Shown one piece after another: positions 35,602 through 44,653 of a stretch of DNA of 64,000 nt (positions within the stretch are counted from its first letter, which is position 1; every line of letters begins with the position of its first letter). The notes beneath the pieces are model-generated. The model did no database searches. It was not told the DNA's origin and saw only the letters and a list, made by a program, of their open reading frames with translations. Origin of the DNA: Mycolicibacterium rhodesiae (GTDB taxonomy: Bacteria > Actinomycetota > Actinomycetes > Mycobacteriales > Mycobacteriaceae); contig NZ_MVIH01000004.1 in the NCBI RefSeq assembly GCF_002086695.1, positions 186,001 through 250,000 on the forward strand. Reading direction: 5' to 3'. Both the position numbers and the translations under genes were made by a program.

Positions 35602-37052
35602 TGCACGCCCTGAGCCGCCGGATCAGCGACGTCCTGGGGCTGGACCCCGGGGTTCACGCGATCGAATACGACGGCCACTGGTACACCTGGCGGCAGCTCG
35701 CGGACGCGAGCAAGCGAATCGCCTCGGCCGTGCAACCCGGTACCGACGTGGGACTCCTGCTGCGCAACAGCCCCTCTCACGTGGCCGCACTGCTGGCGGT
35801 ACTGGCTGCGGGTGGCTCTGTCGTCGTCATCAACCCGTCGCGCGGCGACGAACGGATCAGGGCCGACATCGCCGCGTTGGCCCTGCCGGTCATCGTCGGC
35901 ACCGAGGACGACATCACCCTGCTGGCGCACCCGGCCGATGTCGCCACCGTGGTGTCGATCGGCGATCTCGACACCGCTCCGCGGATCCGCCCGGGGGTGC
36001 CAACCGATGCCGGCGCAGGGCGGGTGGCCGTCCGAATGCTGACCAGCGGCACCACCGGACCACCCAAACGCGTGGACCTCACCTACGACATGCTGGCGGT
36101 CTCGGTGATCGGCACCGACTTCACGACGGCGCCCGAACCGACCGGGGTTTCCGGCAACGTCGCGATCGTCAACGCACCACTGGTGCACATCGGTGGGGTC
36201 TACCGGGTGTTGCAATGTATCTGCCAGGCAAGGCCGTTCGTGCTCCTGCCGCGCTTCGAGCTGGCATCCTGGGCCGCCGCGGTGCGCCGCTACTCCCCCA
36301 AGGCGGTGTCGCTGGTGCCTGCGGCGCTACGGATGGTGCTGCAGTCCGATCTCGGTCCGCACGACCTCGCCGGGGTCCGCGCCGTCACGTCCGGGACGGC
36401 ACCGTTGTCGGCCGAGGACGCCGACGCCTTCTTCGAGAAGTTCGGGATCCCGGTGCTGACGTCCTATGCGGCAACCGAATTCGGCGGTGGGGTGGCCGGT
36501 TGGACGCTGGCCGACCACCGGAAGTACTGGAAGTCCAAGCGCGGCAGCGTCGGCCGGGCCAGCTTGGGCGCCGACCTGCGGGTGGTGTCCGATGATGGGG
36601 TGCCCCTGGGTGCGGGCCAGGTCGGACTGTTGGAGGTCAAGCCCGGGCAACACGGCCGCGACGCCGCGTGGGTGCGCACCACCGATCTGGCACGCATCGA
36701 CGCCGATGGGTTCCTGTGGATCCTGGGCCGGGCCGATCAGGCCATCATCCGGGGCGGCTTCAAGGTGTTGCCCGACGACGTCCGCGCGGCGCTGGAGAAC
36801 CACCCCGCAGTACTCGGCGCATCGGTGGTGGGGATGGCCGACGAACGCCTCGGTGAGACACCGGTGGCGATGATCGAGCTGCGCCGCGGCGAGTCGGTCA
36901 CCGATGCGGAGCTGGTGGAGTATCTGCGGTCCCGGCTGGCGCCCTACGAAATCCCCTCGGAGATCGCGATAGTCGAGGCGATCCCGCGTACACCGTCGGG
37001 TAAGGCGGATCTGACTGCGGTTCGGCGACACTTCACCGGCCGTGACCGCTGA
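35601..37052 (+). CDS. Acyl-CoA synthetase / AMP-dependent ligase (short form)
   Basis: 483 aa from GTG 35601. ANL blocks: LTSGTTGPPKRV (A3), SYAATEFGGG (A5), RTTDLARIDADGFLWILGRADQAIIRGGFKVLPDDV (A7-A8), and PRTPSGKADL with the adenylation Lys (A10). The N-terminal domain is compact compared with long FadDs. It activates the carboxylate that the three preceding crotonases act on after dehydrogenation. Its end overlaps the start of a decayed second ligase. Confidence 0.9.
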   Translation: MHALSRRISDVLGLDPGVHAIEYDGHWYTWRQLADASKRIASAVQPGTDVGLLLRNSPSHVAALLAVLAAGGSVVVINPSRGDERIRADIAALALPVIVGTEDDITLLAHPADVATVVSIGDLDTAPRIRPGVPTDAGAGRVAVRMLTSGTTGPPKRVDLTYDMLAVSVIGTDFTTAPEPTGVSGNVAIVNAPLVHIGGVYRVLQCICQARPFVLLPRFELASWAAAVRRYSPKAVSLVPAALRMVLQSDLGPHDLAGVRAVTSGTAPLSAEDADAFFEKFGIPVLTSYAATEFGGGVAGWTLADHRKYWKSKRGSVGRASLGADLRVVSDDGVPLGAGQVGLLEVKPGQHGRDAAWVRTTDLARIDADGFLWILGRADQAIIRGGFKVLPDDVRAALENHPAVLGASVVGMADERLGETPVAMIELRRGESVTDAELVEYLRSRLAPYEIPSEIAIVEAIPRTPSGKADLTAVRRHFTGRDR

Positions 37053-37231
37053 CACCGTCGGACGGCTTCTGCGCCATCAGGCCGCCGCCCGTGGCGAGCA
37101 CCCCCTGCTCGTCTGCGATGCCGAGCGGCTCACCTACCGCGAGGCCGATGGCTCCCGACCGGCTGCCACTGATGTCCAGCGGCAAGCTCGATGTGCACCG
37201 CCTGCGTGAGCTGTTCGCCGGACAGGCGTAA
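37042..37231 (+). pseudogene. Remnant of a second acyl-CoA synthetase: both ends, no middle
   Basis: GTG 37042 opens a frame VTADTVGRLLRHQAAARGE… LTYREAD, a normal ANL-ligase N-terminus of ~36 codons. At about 37145 the sequence switches frame to LPLMSSGKLDVHRLRELF and a TAA at 37229-37231, a normal ligase C-terminus with the A10 GK motif. More than 400 codons between them are gone. The start overlaps the previous FadD stop, as in an operon, so two ligases once stood in tandem. Confidence 0.8.
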
Positions 37232-37242
37232 CTTTTAGGTCC

Positions 37243-37851
37243 ATGACGCTGCAGGCGCATGTCGAGACGTTCCGCCGAGCCGGTGACCACGCCGTGTCGG
37301 TGGCTGAGCAGGTCAAGCCCGACCAGTGGGATTCTCCCGCGCTCGGGACATGGAGCGTCCGAACACTGGTCGGCCACATCAGCCGCTCGTTTACCACCGT
37401 GGTCGACTACTCGGCACGGCCGGCCGACCGGGTGGATGTCTCCGATGCCGCTCAGTACTACGTGGTGATCGCGCCGATGCTCACCGACTCCTCGCAGATC
37501 GATGCGCGCGCCGTGCAGGCCGGCCTGGCGCTGGGGGACGATCCGCTGGATACCCTTCGCGAACTGCAGGATCGCGCTGCTGCCGTGCTGGACATCGACG
37601 ATCAGGTCATCCAGACGATCGCCGGAGGTATGCGCCTGTCGGACTACCTGCCCACGCGAATCTTCGAACTCGGTTTGCACAGCATCGATCTGGCCCGCGC
37701 CATCGGCGCGTCCGAGGCTCTACCGGCCGAGGTCGCCGACAGTATCCTTGCCCTCTCGGTCGCCGTCGCCCAGCGTCGTGACGACAGCCAGGCGCTGCTG
37801 TGCGCGCTCACCGGGCGGGGCCCGCTCACGCCGGGCTATTCCATAGTCTGA
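37243..37851 (+). CDS. Maleylpyruvate isomerase-like (mycothiol-dependent, DinB-fold) protein
   Basis: 202 aa four-helix-bundle protein of the MDMPI/TIGR03083 type. The three metal ligands of the family are visible: His45 (LVGHISRS), Glu142 and His146 (FELGLHSIDLARA). Members use mycothiol as cofactor for isomerase or transferase reactions, or have unknown activity. It lies 11 bp after the ligase remnant and its tail overlaps the convergent GntR gene by 16 bp. Confidence 0.8.
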   Translation: MTLQAHVETFRRAGDHAVSVAEQVKPDQWDSPALGTWSVRTLVGHISRSFTTVVDYSARPADRVDVSDAAQYYVVIAPMLTDSSQIDARAVQAGLALGDDPLDTLRELQDRAAAVLDIDDQVIQTIAGGMRLSDYLPTRIFELGLHSIDLARAIGASEALPAEVADSILALSVAVAQRRDDSQALLCALTGRGPLTPGYSIV

Positions 37852-38519
37852 AAGCGCTGCGCCACACCCTGTTTGACGAGGTGCTCGATCAGCGGAGCCG
37901 CACCCGCCGCCAGGTGATCCGACATCGCGGCCCGGGCCCGATCTTGGTCGTGCAACTTGAGCGCTGCCAGGATCCGCTTGTGATCGGCGATCGACTTGGC
38001 CGGCCAGCCCTCGATGGTGGGAAACACCGATTCCGGTGCGTACCGGGTGATCTGAGACATCAGCTGAGCGAGCTTCGGTGAATCAGCCGCGACATTGATC
38101 GCACGATGGAATTCATGGTTGAGCCGCACCGCACGCGCATCATCGTCCGCGTAGGCCGCGACCAACTCGTCGTGAATCGACGACAAGACGGCCAGTTGGT
38201 CGTCGGTGATGTTCAACGCCGCCCGGGCGGCCAGCTCACCGCCGACATAGGCCTGCAGGTTCGAGACATCGGTGATGTCCCGATCGGTGAACGGCAGCAC
38301 GACGAAGCCGCGCCGCGGCAACTGGTCCAGCAGGCCCTCGCCGCGCAGCTCGAACAACGCTTCCCGGACCGGCGTGACGCTGATACCGAGCTCGGCGGCC
38401 AACTGCTCCAGCCGGATGTACTGACCGGCGGGATAGGTGCCGTTGAATATCCGGGTCCGGACAAAGCGCGCGACGTCCTCGGCCAGCTGCGGGCGAGGAG
38501 CGAAATCCGGTGCGCTCAT
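37836..38519 (-). CDS. GntR-family (FCD subgroup) transcriptional regulator
   Basis: 227 aa. Winged HTH (LAEDVARFVRTRIFNGTYPAGQYIRLEQLAAELGISVTPVREALFELRGEGLLDQLPRRGFVV), then FCD domain with metal-site residues DDDARAVRLNHEFHRAI and IADHKRIL. It is the last gene of the leftward operon SDR-thiolase-FadE-GntR, 1 bp after the FadE stop, so it probably regulates its own operon from the repeat at 41711-41729. Confidence 0.9.
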   Translation of the reverse strand: MSAPDFAPRPQLAEDVARFVRTRIFNGTYPAGQYIRLEQLAAELGISVTPVREALFELRGEGLLDQLPRRGFVVLPFTDRDITDVSNLQAYVGGELAARAALNITDDQLAVLSSIHDELVAAYADDDARAVRLNHEFHRAINVAADSPKLAQLMSQITRYAPESVFPTIEGWPAKSIADHKRILAALKLHDQDRARAAMSDHLAAGAAPLIEHLVKQGVAQRFQTME

Positions 38520-38520
38520 G

Positions 38521-39714
38521 TCAGATCCGGTAGTCGGCCAGCAGCCGCTTGCTGATGATGTTCTTCTGGATTTCGCTGGTGCCCTCGCCGATGAGCAGGA
38601 ACGGCGCGTCGCGCATCAACCGCTCGATCTCGTACTCCTTGGAGTACCCGTAGCCGCCGTGGATGCGGAAGCTCTGCTGGGTGACCTCGGCGCAGAACTC
38701 GCTCGCGAGATACTTCGCCATCCCGGCCGCGACATCGTTGCGTTCGCCGGAGTCCTTGAGCCGCGCGGCGTTGACCATCATCAGGTGTGCGGCCTCGACC
38801 TTGGTGGCCATCTCGGCCAGCTGAAACGCGATGGCCTGATGCTCGGCGATCGGCTTACCGAAGGTGTTGCGCTGCTGGGCATACCGCACAGCCAGCTCGA
38901 ACGCGCGGATACCGACACCGCAGGCACGGGCCGACACATTCACCCGGCCGACCTCGACCCCGTCCATCATCTGGAAGAAACCCTGCCCGGGCTTGGCGCC
39001 GAGAACGTCGTCGGCGCCGGCGACGTATCCGTCGAAGATCAGCTCGGTGGTGTCGATGCCCTTGTAGCCGAGCTTGTCGAGCTTGCCGGGGATCGTCAAG
39101 CCCGGAGCGACTTCGCCGAAGCCGGAGGGCTTTTCGATCAGGAAGGCGGTCAGGTTGCGATGCGGCTTGTCGGCACCTTCGTCGGTGCGCACCAATGCGG
39201 CCACCAGTGTCGAACTGCCGCCGTTGGTCAGCCACATCTTCTGGCCGTCGATGGTGTAGGTGCCGTCGCCGTTGTCTCTGGCCCTGGTGCGGATGGCCGC
39301 GACGTCGGAACCGAGCTCGGGCTCCGACATCGAGAAGGCGCCCCGGATCTCGCCGGTGGCCATCCGCGGAAGGAAACGCTGCTTCTGCTCATCGGTGCCG
39401 TGCTGACGAATCATGTAGGCCACGATGAAGTGGGTGTTGATCACCCCGGAGACGCTCATCCAGCCGCGAGCCAGCTCCTCGACGCACAGCGCGTAGGTCA
39501 GCAGCGACTCCCCCAGCCCGCCGTACTCCTCGGGGATCATTAGCCCGAACAGACCCATCTCGCGCATCTGGTCGACGATGGCCTGCGGGTAGGTGTCGGC
39601 GTGCTCGAGCTCTTGGGCGTTGGGGATGATCTCCTTGTCGACGAATTGCCGCACTGTGGAGATGATTTCGGCCTGAACCTCGGTAAGGCCGAGCGTCTGG
39701 GCAATGCGTGTCAT
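38521..39714 (-). CDS. Acyl-CoA dehydrogenase
   Basis: 397 aa from ATG 39714 (ATGA overlap with the thiolase stop); the longer frame to 40143 is a shadow of the thiolase. FadE blocks FSMSEPELGSDVAAIRTRARDNGDGTYTIDGQKMWLTNGG and the C-terminal IHGGYGYSKEYEIERLMRDAPFLLIGEGTSEIQ. The GEGTSE motif keeps the MCAD-type catalytic Glu, unlike the dehydrogenases at 18982 and 21423. Likely a homotetrameric short/branched acyl-CoA dehydrogenase. Confidence 0.92.
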   Translation of the reverse strand: MTRIAQTLGLTEVQAEIISTVRQFVDKEIIPNAQELEHADTYPQAIVDQMREMGLFGLMIPEEYGGLGESLLTYALCVEELARGWMSVSGVINTHFIVAYMIRQHGTDEQKQRFLPRMATGEIRGAFSMSEPELGSDVAAIRTRARDNGDGTYTIDGQKMWLTNGGSSTLVAALVRTDEGADKPHRNLTAFLIEKPSGFGEVAPGLTIPGKLDKLGYKGIDTTELIFDGYVAGADDVLGAKPGQGFFQMMDGVEVGRVNVSARACGVGIRAFELAVRYAQQRNTFGKPIAEHQAIAFQLAEMATKVEAAHLMMVNAARLKDSGERNDVAAGMAKYLASEFCAEVTQQSFRIHGGYGYSKEYEIERLMRDAPFLLIGEGTSEIQKNIISKRLLADYRI

Positions 39715-40931
39715 TCGCTCCCAACCCTTTCGAACACCGCGGCCAGGCCCTGGCCGCCGCCGATGCACATCGTCTCCAGGCCGTAGCGTGCCTCGCGCCG
39801 GTGCAACTCCCGCGCCAGCGTGGCCAGCATCCGCCCACCGGTGGCGCCCACCGGATGCCCGAGCGAGATCCCCGAGCCGTGGACGTTGGTGCGCTCGTGG
39901 TCGGCAGCGGTGAAGTTCCAGGCCTTCATACAGGCCAGCGCCTGGGCGGCGAAGGCCTCGTTGAGTTCGATGAGGTCGATGTCGGCCATCCTCAGATCGG
40001 CTTTGGCCAAGGCCGCTTCGGTGGCCGGCACCGGCCCGATGCCCATCACCTCGGGGCCCACCCCCGCCGACGCCCACGACACCAGTCGGACCAGCGGAGT
40101 CAAGCCCAGTTCGGTGGCCTTCTCCGGAGTGGTCACGATGCACATCGACGCGGCGTCGTTCTGCCCGCTGGAGTTGCCCGCAGTGACGGTGGCCTCCGGA
40201 TCCTGCTTGAGCAGAACCGGTTTGAGCTTGGCCAGCGATTCGACGGACGTGTCGGCGCGGGGATGTTCGTCGGTGTCGATCACGTCCTCACCCCGGCGGG
40301 TGGTGACCGTGACGGGAATGATCTCCTCGGCCAGGATGCCATCCTTCTGCGCGGCGACCGCCCGCTGATGGGACGCCACCGCCAACTCGTCCTGCTCCTG
40401 GCGGGAGATGCGGTACTCGCGGCGCAGATTTTCGGCGGTCTCGAGCATGCCGCCCGGCACCGGGTGGAACTTGCCGCCGGCCGTCGTGCGACCCCGAGCC
40501 AGACCGTCGTGCACCTGCACCCCGGTGCGGCCGCCGCCCCAACGCATGTCGGTCGAGTAGAAGGCGACGTTGCTCATGCTTTCCGCGCCGCCGGCGACGA
40601 CGAGATCGTTGTCCCCCGAGGCGACTTGGAGGCACGCCTGGATGACGGCCTGCAGGCCCGAGCCGCAGCGCCGGTCCACCTGCATGCCGGGTACCGTCAC
40701 CGGCAGACCGGCGTCGAGTGCGACGACGCGGCCGATCGCGGGCGCCTCGCTGTTCGGATAGCAGTGCCCGAGGATCACGTCCTCGACGGCGCCCGGCGCG
40801 ACCCCGGTGCGGTGCAGCAGACCCTGGAGCGCGGCAACCCCGAGATCCACGGCCGTCAGCGACGCGAACATGCCGCCGTAGCGGCCGATCGGCGTGCGGA
40901 CCGGCTCGCAGATGACGGCCGTGCGTGTCAC
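39711..40931 (-). CDS. Acetyl-CoA acyltransferase (thiolase, FadA-type)
   Basis: 406 aa from GTG 40931 in a GTGA overlap with the SDR stop. Catalytic residues complete: Cys89 ([11 protein letters not shown]), His in [13 protein letters not shown], and Cys in MCIGGGQG. Also [14 protein letters not shown]. With the SDR and FadE it makes a nearly full beta-oxidation set. Confidence 0.93.
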   Translation of the reverse strand: MTRTAVICEPVRTPIGRYGGMFASLTAVDLGVAALQGLLHRTGVAPGAVEDVILGHCYPNSEAPAIGRVVALDAGLPVTVPGMQVDRRCGSGLQAVIQACLQVASGDNDLVVAGGAESMSNVAFYSTDMRWGGGRTGVQVHDGLARGRTTAGGKFHPVPGGMLETAENLRREYRISRQEQDELAVASHQRAVAAQKDGILAEEIIPVTVTTRRGEDVIDTDEHPRADTSVESLAKLKPVLLKQDPEATVTAGNSSGQNDAASMCIVTTPEKATELGLTPLVRLVSWASAGVGPEVMGIGPVPATEAALAKADLRMADIDLIELNEAFAAQALACMKAWNFTAADHERTNVHGSGISLGHPVGATGGRMLATLARELHRREARYGLETMCIGGGQGLAAVFERVGSE

Positions 40932-41668
40932 AGGTGCCGTCCGCCGGTGACCTCGAGGACCGTTCCGGTCATGTACGACGACAGGTCAGATGCCAGGAAC
41001 AGCGCCACCTTCGCAACCTCGGACGGCTCACCCGCGCGGCCCATCGGCACCTCGGCCACCTTGGAATCCCAAATGCGTTGCGGCATGGCCTCCGTCATCG
41101 CCGAACGGATCAATCCCGGCTGGATGGCGTTGACCCGCACCCCGAGATGGGCCAGTTCCTTCGAGGCCGCTTTGGTCATGCCGACGATGCCGGCCTTGGC
41201 GGCCGAGTAATTGGTCTGCCCGATCATGCCGACCTTGCCGGAGATCGATGACATGTTCACGATCGCGCCGCTCTTCTGCTCACGCATCACCGCGGACGCC
41301 TTCTTCAGTCCGTTCCAGGTGCCCTTCAGATGCACCGCGATGACCTGGTCGAACTCGTCCTCGGTCATCTTGCGCAGCGTCGCGTCGCGGGTGATGCCGG
41401 CATTGTTCACCATGATGTCGAAGCGGCCGAACTGTTCGATGGCGGAATCTACGAGTGCGTCGACGTGGGCATAGGAGGTGACGTTGCACTGCACCGCTCT
41501 GGCGACGTCGGCACCACCGAGTTTGGTGACCGCCTCCTCGGTGGCGTCGAGATTGAGGTCACCGAGTATGACGCGGGCGCCCTCGGCGATGAACTGCTCC
41601 GCAATCGCAAAGCCGAGGCCCTGCGCTCCACCGGTGATGACCGCGGTCTGGCCGGCCAGCAGCGACAT
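40928..41668 (-). CDS. 3-oxoacyl-(CoA/ACP) reductase-type SDR (FabG-like)
   Basis: 246 aa from ATG 41668; the open frame to 41722 would cover the operator repeat. Cofactor loop [21 protein letters not shown], active Ser in MSSISGKVG, Tyr-x3-Lys in NYSAAKAG, and C-terminal [11 protein letters not shown]. Likely a 3-hydroxyacyl-CoA dehydrogenase in the thiolase/FadE operon. First gene of a leftward operon ending with a GntR regulator. Confidence 0.88.
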   Translation of the reverse strand: MSLLAGQTAVITGGAQGLGFAIAEQFIAEGARVILGDLNLDATEEAVTKLGGADVARAVQCNVTSYAHVDALVDSAIEQFGRFDIMVNNAGITRDATLRKMTEDEFDQVIAVHLKGTWNGLKKASAVMREQKSGAIVNMSSISGKVGMIGQTNYSAAKAGIVGMTKAASKELAHLGVRVNAIQPGLIRSAMTEAMPQRIWDSKVAEVPMGRAGEPSEVAKVALFLASDLSSYMTGTVLEVTGGRHL

Positions 41669-41710
41669 GTGAACTCCTATGTTCCTCGAACGGACCCCCG
41701 ATTGGGCAAC

Positions 41711-41729
41711 ATCATATTTCATATATGAT
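41711..41729. promoter_or_regulatory. Inverted repeat between divergent beta-oxidation operons
   Basis: ATCATAT-TTCAT-ATATGAT, perfect 7-bp arms. It is 43 bp upstream of the leftward SDR start and 36 bp upstream of the rightward FadE start. The FCD-GntR encoded at the end of the leftward operon is the natural candidate ligand. Confidence 0.65.
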
Positions 41730-41764
41730 CGCGCCTGGCAGCGCCCCCGGACCCAAGGAGCCTG

Positions 41765-42940
41765 ATGACCGGCCCGACGACCGACGTCAGCGACGACGAC
41801 TTCCGCGAGATCCTGGCTCAGACCCGTCAGTTCGTGCGTACCGCCGTGGTCCCGCGCGAGGCCGAGATCCTCGCCGAGGACAAGGTGCCCGACGATCTGC
41901 GCGACCAGGCCAAAGCGATGGGTCTCTTCGGCTACGCCATCCCTCAGGAATGGGGTGGCCTCGGCCTGAACATCGCCCAGGACGTCGAGCTGGCCATGGA
42001 ACTGGGCTACACCAGCCTGGCGTTGCGGTCGATGTTCGGCACCAACAACGGCATCGCCGGGCAGGTCCTCGTCGGGTTCGGTACCGACGAACAGAAGTCA
42101 CGCTGGCTGGAGCCGATCGCCTCCGGCGACGTGGTTGCGTCGTTCGCACTGACCGAGCCGGGCGCCGGATCGAATCCGTCCGGCTTGAAGACGAAGGCCG
42201 TTCGCGACGGCGACAGCTGGGTGATCAACGGAAGCAAGCAGTACATCACCAACGCCCCGGTGGCGAACCTGTTCATCGTGTTCGCCCGCACCAGGCCCGC
42301 CGATGAGAACGGCGCCGGGATCGCGGTCTTCCTGGTGCCCGCCGATACGCCGGGCGTCGAGATCGGGGTCAAGGACGCCAAGATGGGCCAGGAGGGCGCC
42401 TGGACCTCGGATGTGAACTTCACCGACGTGCGGGTGGGTGACGACACCCTGATCGGCGGCAGTGAGGACATCGGTTACCGCGCCGCGATGACCTCATTGG
42501 CCCGCGGCCGCATCCACATCGCCGCGCTGGCAGTCGGTTCCGCCCAGCGCGCGCTCGACGAGTCCGTCAGCTACGCGGCCACGGCAACCCAGGGCGGCAC
42601 GCCGATCGGCAGTTTTCAGCTGGTGCAGGCGATGCTGGCCGATCAGCAGACCGGGGTGATGGCCGGACGCGCACTCGTGCGTGACGCAGCACGCAAGTGG
42701 TTGGACGACGAAGACCGCCGGATCGCACCGTCGGTGGCCAAGTTGTTCTGCACCGAGATGGCAGGCACCGTAGCCGATCTCGCGGTCCAGGTGCACGGCG
42801 GCGCCGGGTACATGCGTGGTGTGCCCGTCGAGCGGATCTACCGGGAGGTCCGGCTGTTACGGTTGTACGAGGGCACCAGCGAGATCCAGCGCCTGATCGT
42901 GGGTGGCGGACTGGTCAAGGAAGCGCAGCGCAAAGCATGA
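41765..42940 (+). CDS. Acyl-CoA dehydrogenase
   Basis: 391 aa. [39 protein letters not shown], then the C-terminal [35 protein letters not shown] with the MCAD-type catalytic Glu in YEGT. First gene of a rightward pair with the mycofactocin-type SDR, joined by an ATGA overlap at 42937-42940. Confidence 0.92.
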   Translation: MTGPTTDVSDDDFREILAQTRQFVRTAVVPREAEILAEDKVPDDLRDQAKAMGLFGYAIPQEWGGLGLNIAQDVELAMELGYTSLALRSMFGTNNGIAGQVLVGFGTDEQKSRWLEPIASGDVVASFALTEPGAGSNPSGLKTKAVRDGDSWVINGSKQYITNAPVANLFIVFARTRPADENGAGIAVFLVPADTPGVEIGVKDAKMGQEGAWTSDVNFTDVRVGDDTLIGGSEDIGYRAAMTSLARGRIHIAALAVGSAQRALDESVSYAATATQGGTPIGSFQLVQAMLADQQTGVMAGRALVRDAARKWLDDEDRRIAPSVAKLFCTEMAGTVADLAVQVHGGAGYMRGVPVERIYREVRLLRLYEGTSEIQRLIVGGGLVKEAQRKA

Positions 42941-43758
42941 CGGGAAAGCTCAGCGGCAAGGTCGCATTCATCACCGGAGCCGCCCGCGGGCAGGGCCGCG
43001 CACACGCGGTGAAGATGGCCGGCGAGGGTGCCGACATCATCGCCGTCGACATCGCGGGCAAGCTGCCGGACTGCGTCCCGTACAACCCGGCCACCCCGGA
43101 TGATCTGACCGAGACCGTGCGCCTGGTCGAGGCCACCGGTCGGCGGATCGTGTCGACCGTCGTGGATACCCGCGATCTCGATGGACTCAAAGACGCGGTG
43201 CGAGACGGCGTGGCAACGCTGGGCCGCCTCGACATCATCGTCGCCAATGCGGGCATCACCTCGCCTGCCGCCTGGGACCAGATCACCCCGGAAGCCTTCC
43301 GGGATGTCATGGACGTCAACGTGACCGGCACGTGGAACACCGTGATGGCTGGTGCGCCCTCGATCGTGGAAGGTGGTGCCGGAGGTTCCATCATTCTGAT
43401 CAGCTCGGCGGCCGGGATCAAGATGCAGCCGTTCATGGTGCATTACACCGCCAGCAAGCACGCCGTCACCGGGATGGCCAGGGCGTTCGCCGCCGAGCTC
43501 GGCAAGCACAACATCAGGGTCAACAGTGTTCACCCGGGACCGGTCAACACCGACATGGGGACCGGCGACATGGTGGCGGAATTGGGCAAGGCGATGGAGA
43601 CCAACCCGGCGTTGCAGAACATGATGCTGCCGTTCCTGCCGATCTACATCGCCGAGCCGGAGGACATCGCCGATACGGTCTGCTTCCTGGCCAGCGATGA
43701 CGCGAAACTGATTACTGCTGAGGCAATTTCAGTCGATCAGGGCTCGACGAAGTACTGA
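42937..43758 (+). CDS. Mycofactocin-coupled SDR oxidoreductase
   Basis: 273 aa. The subfamily is recognised by GAARGQGRAHAVKMAGEGADIIAVDI, an insertion with PATPDDLTETVRLVEATGRRIV, and VVDTRDLDGLKDAVRDGVATLGRLDIIVANAGI. These SDRs hold NAD(H) tightly and hand electrons to the peptide-derived cofactor mycofactocin, usually oxidising an alcohol. Ser in ISSAAG and Tyr-x3-Lys in HYTASKHA are present. The mycofactocin genes are not in this window. Its last 47 bp overlap the convergent hydrolase. Confidence 0.85.
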   Translation: MTGKLSGKVAFITGAARGQGRAHAVKMAGEGADIIAVDIAGKLPDCVPYNPATPDDLTETVRLVEATGRRIVSTVVDTRDLDGLKDAVRDGVATLGRLDIIVANAGITSPAAWDQITPEAFRDVMDVNVTGTWNTVMAGAPSIVEGGAGGSIILISSAAGIKMQPFMVHYTASKHAVTGMARAFAAELGKHNIRVNSVHPGPVNTDMGTGDMVAELGKAMETNPALQNMMLPFLPIYIAEPEDIADTVCFLASDDAKLITAEAISVDQGSTKY

Positions 43759-44653
43759 GAGTGCGAGTCAGGAAGGCGACCTGGTCCCCGACTGCCTTCT
43801 CGAACCAGTCGTGCCCGGGCCACACATCGAAATGATCGCAGGGATAGTGATGCACCTGTCCCCGGCCCAGCACCGCGGTCTTGACCACCGATTCGGCTGG
43901 CACATAGCGGTCGAAGTCGGCGATCTGCACCAGCAGCGGGCAGCGTAATCGCTTGGCGGCGTCGGCCGTTCGAATCGATGCGATCTGCAGACCCACCGCG
44001 GAGTCGACCTCGTTGCGCCAGGTCGGTCCGGCCATCGCGGTGTAGCTCTCGTAGGCTCCGTCCAGGGCCAGCGCTCCCGGCTCGCCGGGCCGGCCTACCA
44101 GGGGCATCAGCGTCGGGCGACGGCCGCGCGATACGTCGATGCGGCTCTTGAGGCCTACCGCCGTCCATTTCAGCGCCTGGCCGACATCGCCGTGTTCGAC
44201 GGCCGCACGGCTGACGGCCACGCCGCTGGTCAAGGGTGTCATCGCGAGGACACCCGCGACATCGGTGTGGCCGGCCGCCACCCGGATGACATGACCGCCG
44301 GACATCGAGGATCCCCACAGCACAACGCGATCCGGGTCGACGCCGGGTAGCCGCTTGGCCGCGGAGATCGCGGCCTCGAAGTCGGCTATCTGCCCGGAAA
44401 CCGAAACCGTCTGCCGTGGTTCGCCTTCCGACGCCCCGAAGCCCCGGTAGTCGAAGGCTAGTACGTCCACGCCTGCGGCGCTGATCCGCTCGGCGAACGG
44501 CTCCAGTCCGGAGTCCTTGGTGCCGCCGAAGCCATGGCCCATCACCACCACCGGGCGCCCGGCCGGGCCCGCCAACGAGTCCCCTTGTCCGGGGAAATGC
44601 CATGCACTGCACCGCACGCCGGACGACTCGAAGGTGATGTCGGTGCGGCTCAT
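43712..44653 (-). CDS. Alpha/beta-hydrolase (dienelactone hydrolase/peptidase S9-like)
   Basis: 313 aa from ATG 44653 (ATGA overlap with the monooxygenase). Core: VVVMGHGFGGTKDSGLEPFAERISAAGVDVLAFDYRGFGASEG, nucleophile Ser116 in WGSSMSGG, acid in IADFDRYVP, catalytic His in YPCDHFD. It follows a flavin monooxygenase, so it may open an ester or lactone made by that enzyme; the broken monooxygenase at 4453 has a hydrolase neighbour too. Its C-terminal 15 codons overlap the convergent SDR. Confidence 0.82.
   Translation of the reverse strand: MSRTDITFESSGVRCSAWHFPGQGDSLAGPAGRPVVVMGHGFGGTKDSGLEPFAERISAAGVDVLAFDYRGFGASEGEPRQTVSVSGQIADFEAAISAAKRLPGVDPDRVVLWGSSMSGGHVIRVAAGHTDVAGVLAMTPLTSGVAVSRAAVEHGDVGQALKWTAVGLKSRIDVSRGRRPTLMPLVGRPGEPGALALDGAYESYTAMAGPTWRNEVDSAVGLQIASIRTADAAKRLRCPLLVQIADFDRYVPAESVVKTAVLGRGQVHHYPCDHFDVWPGHDWFEKAVGDQVAFLTRTLSTSSSPDRLKLPQQ

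Noticed and set aside
38521-40143. Extension of the acyl-CoA dehydrogenase to 540 codons
   Set aside because: The added N-terminus is a shadow of the thiolase; ATG 39714 has the ATGA overlap.
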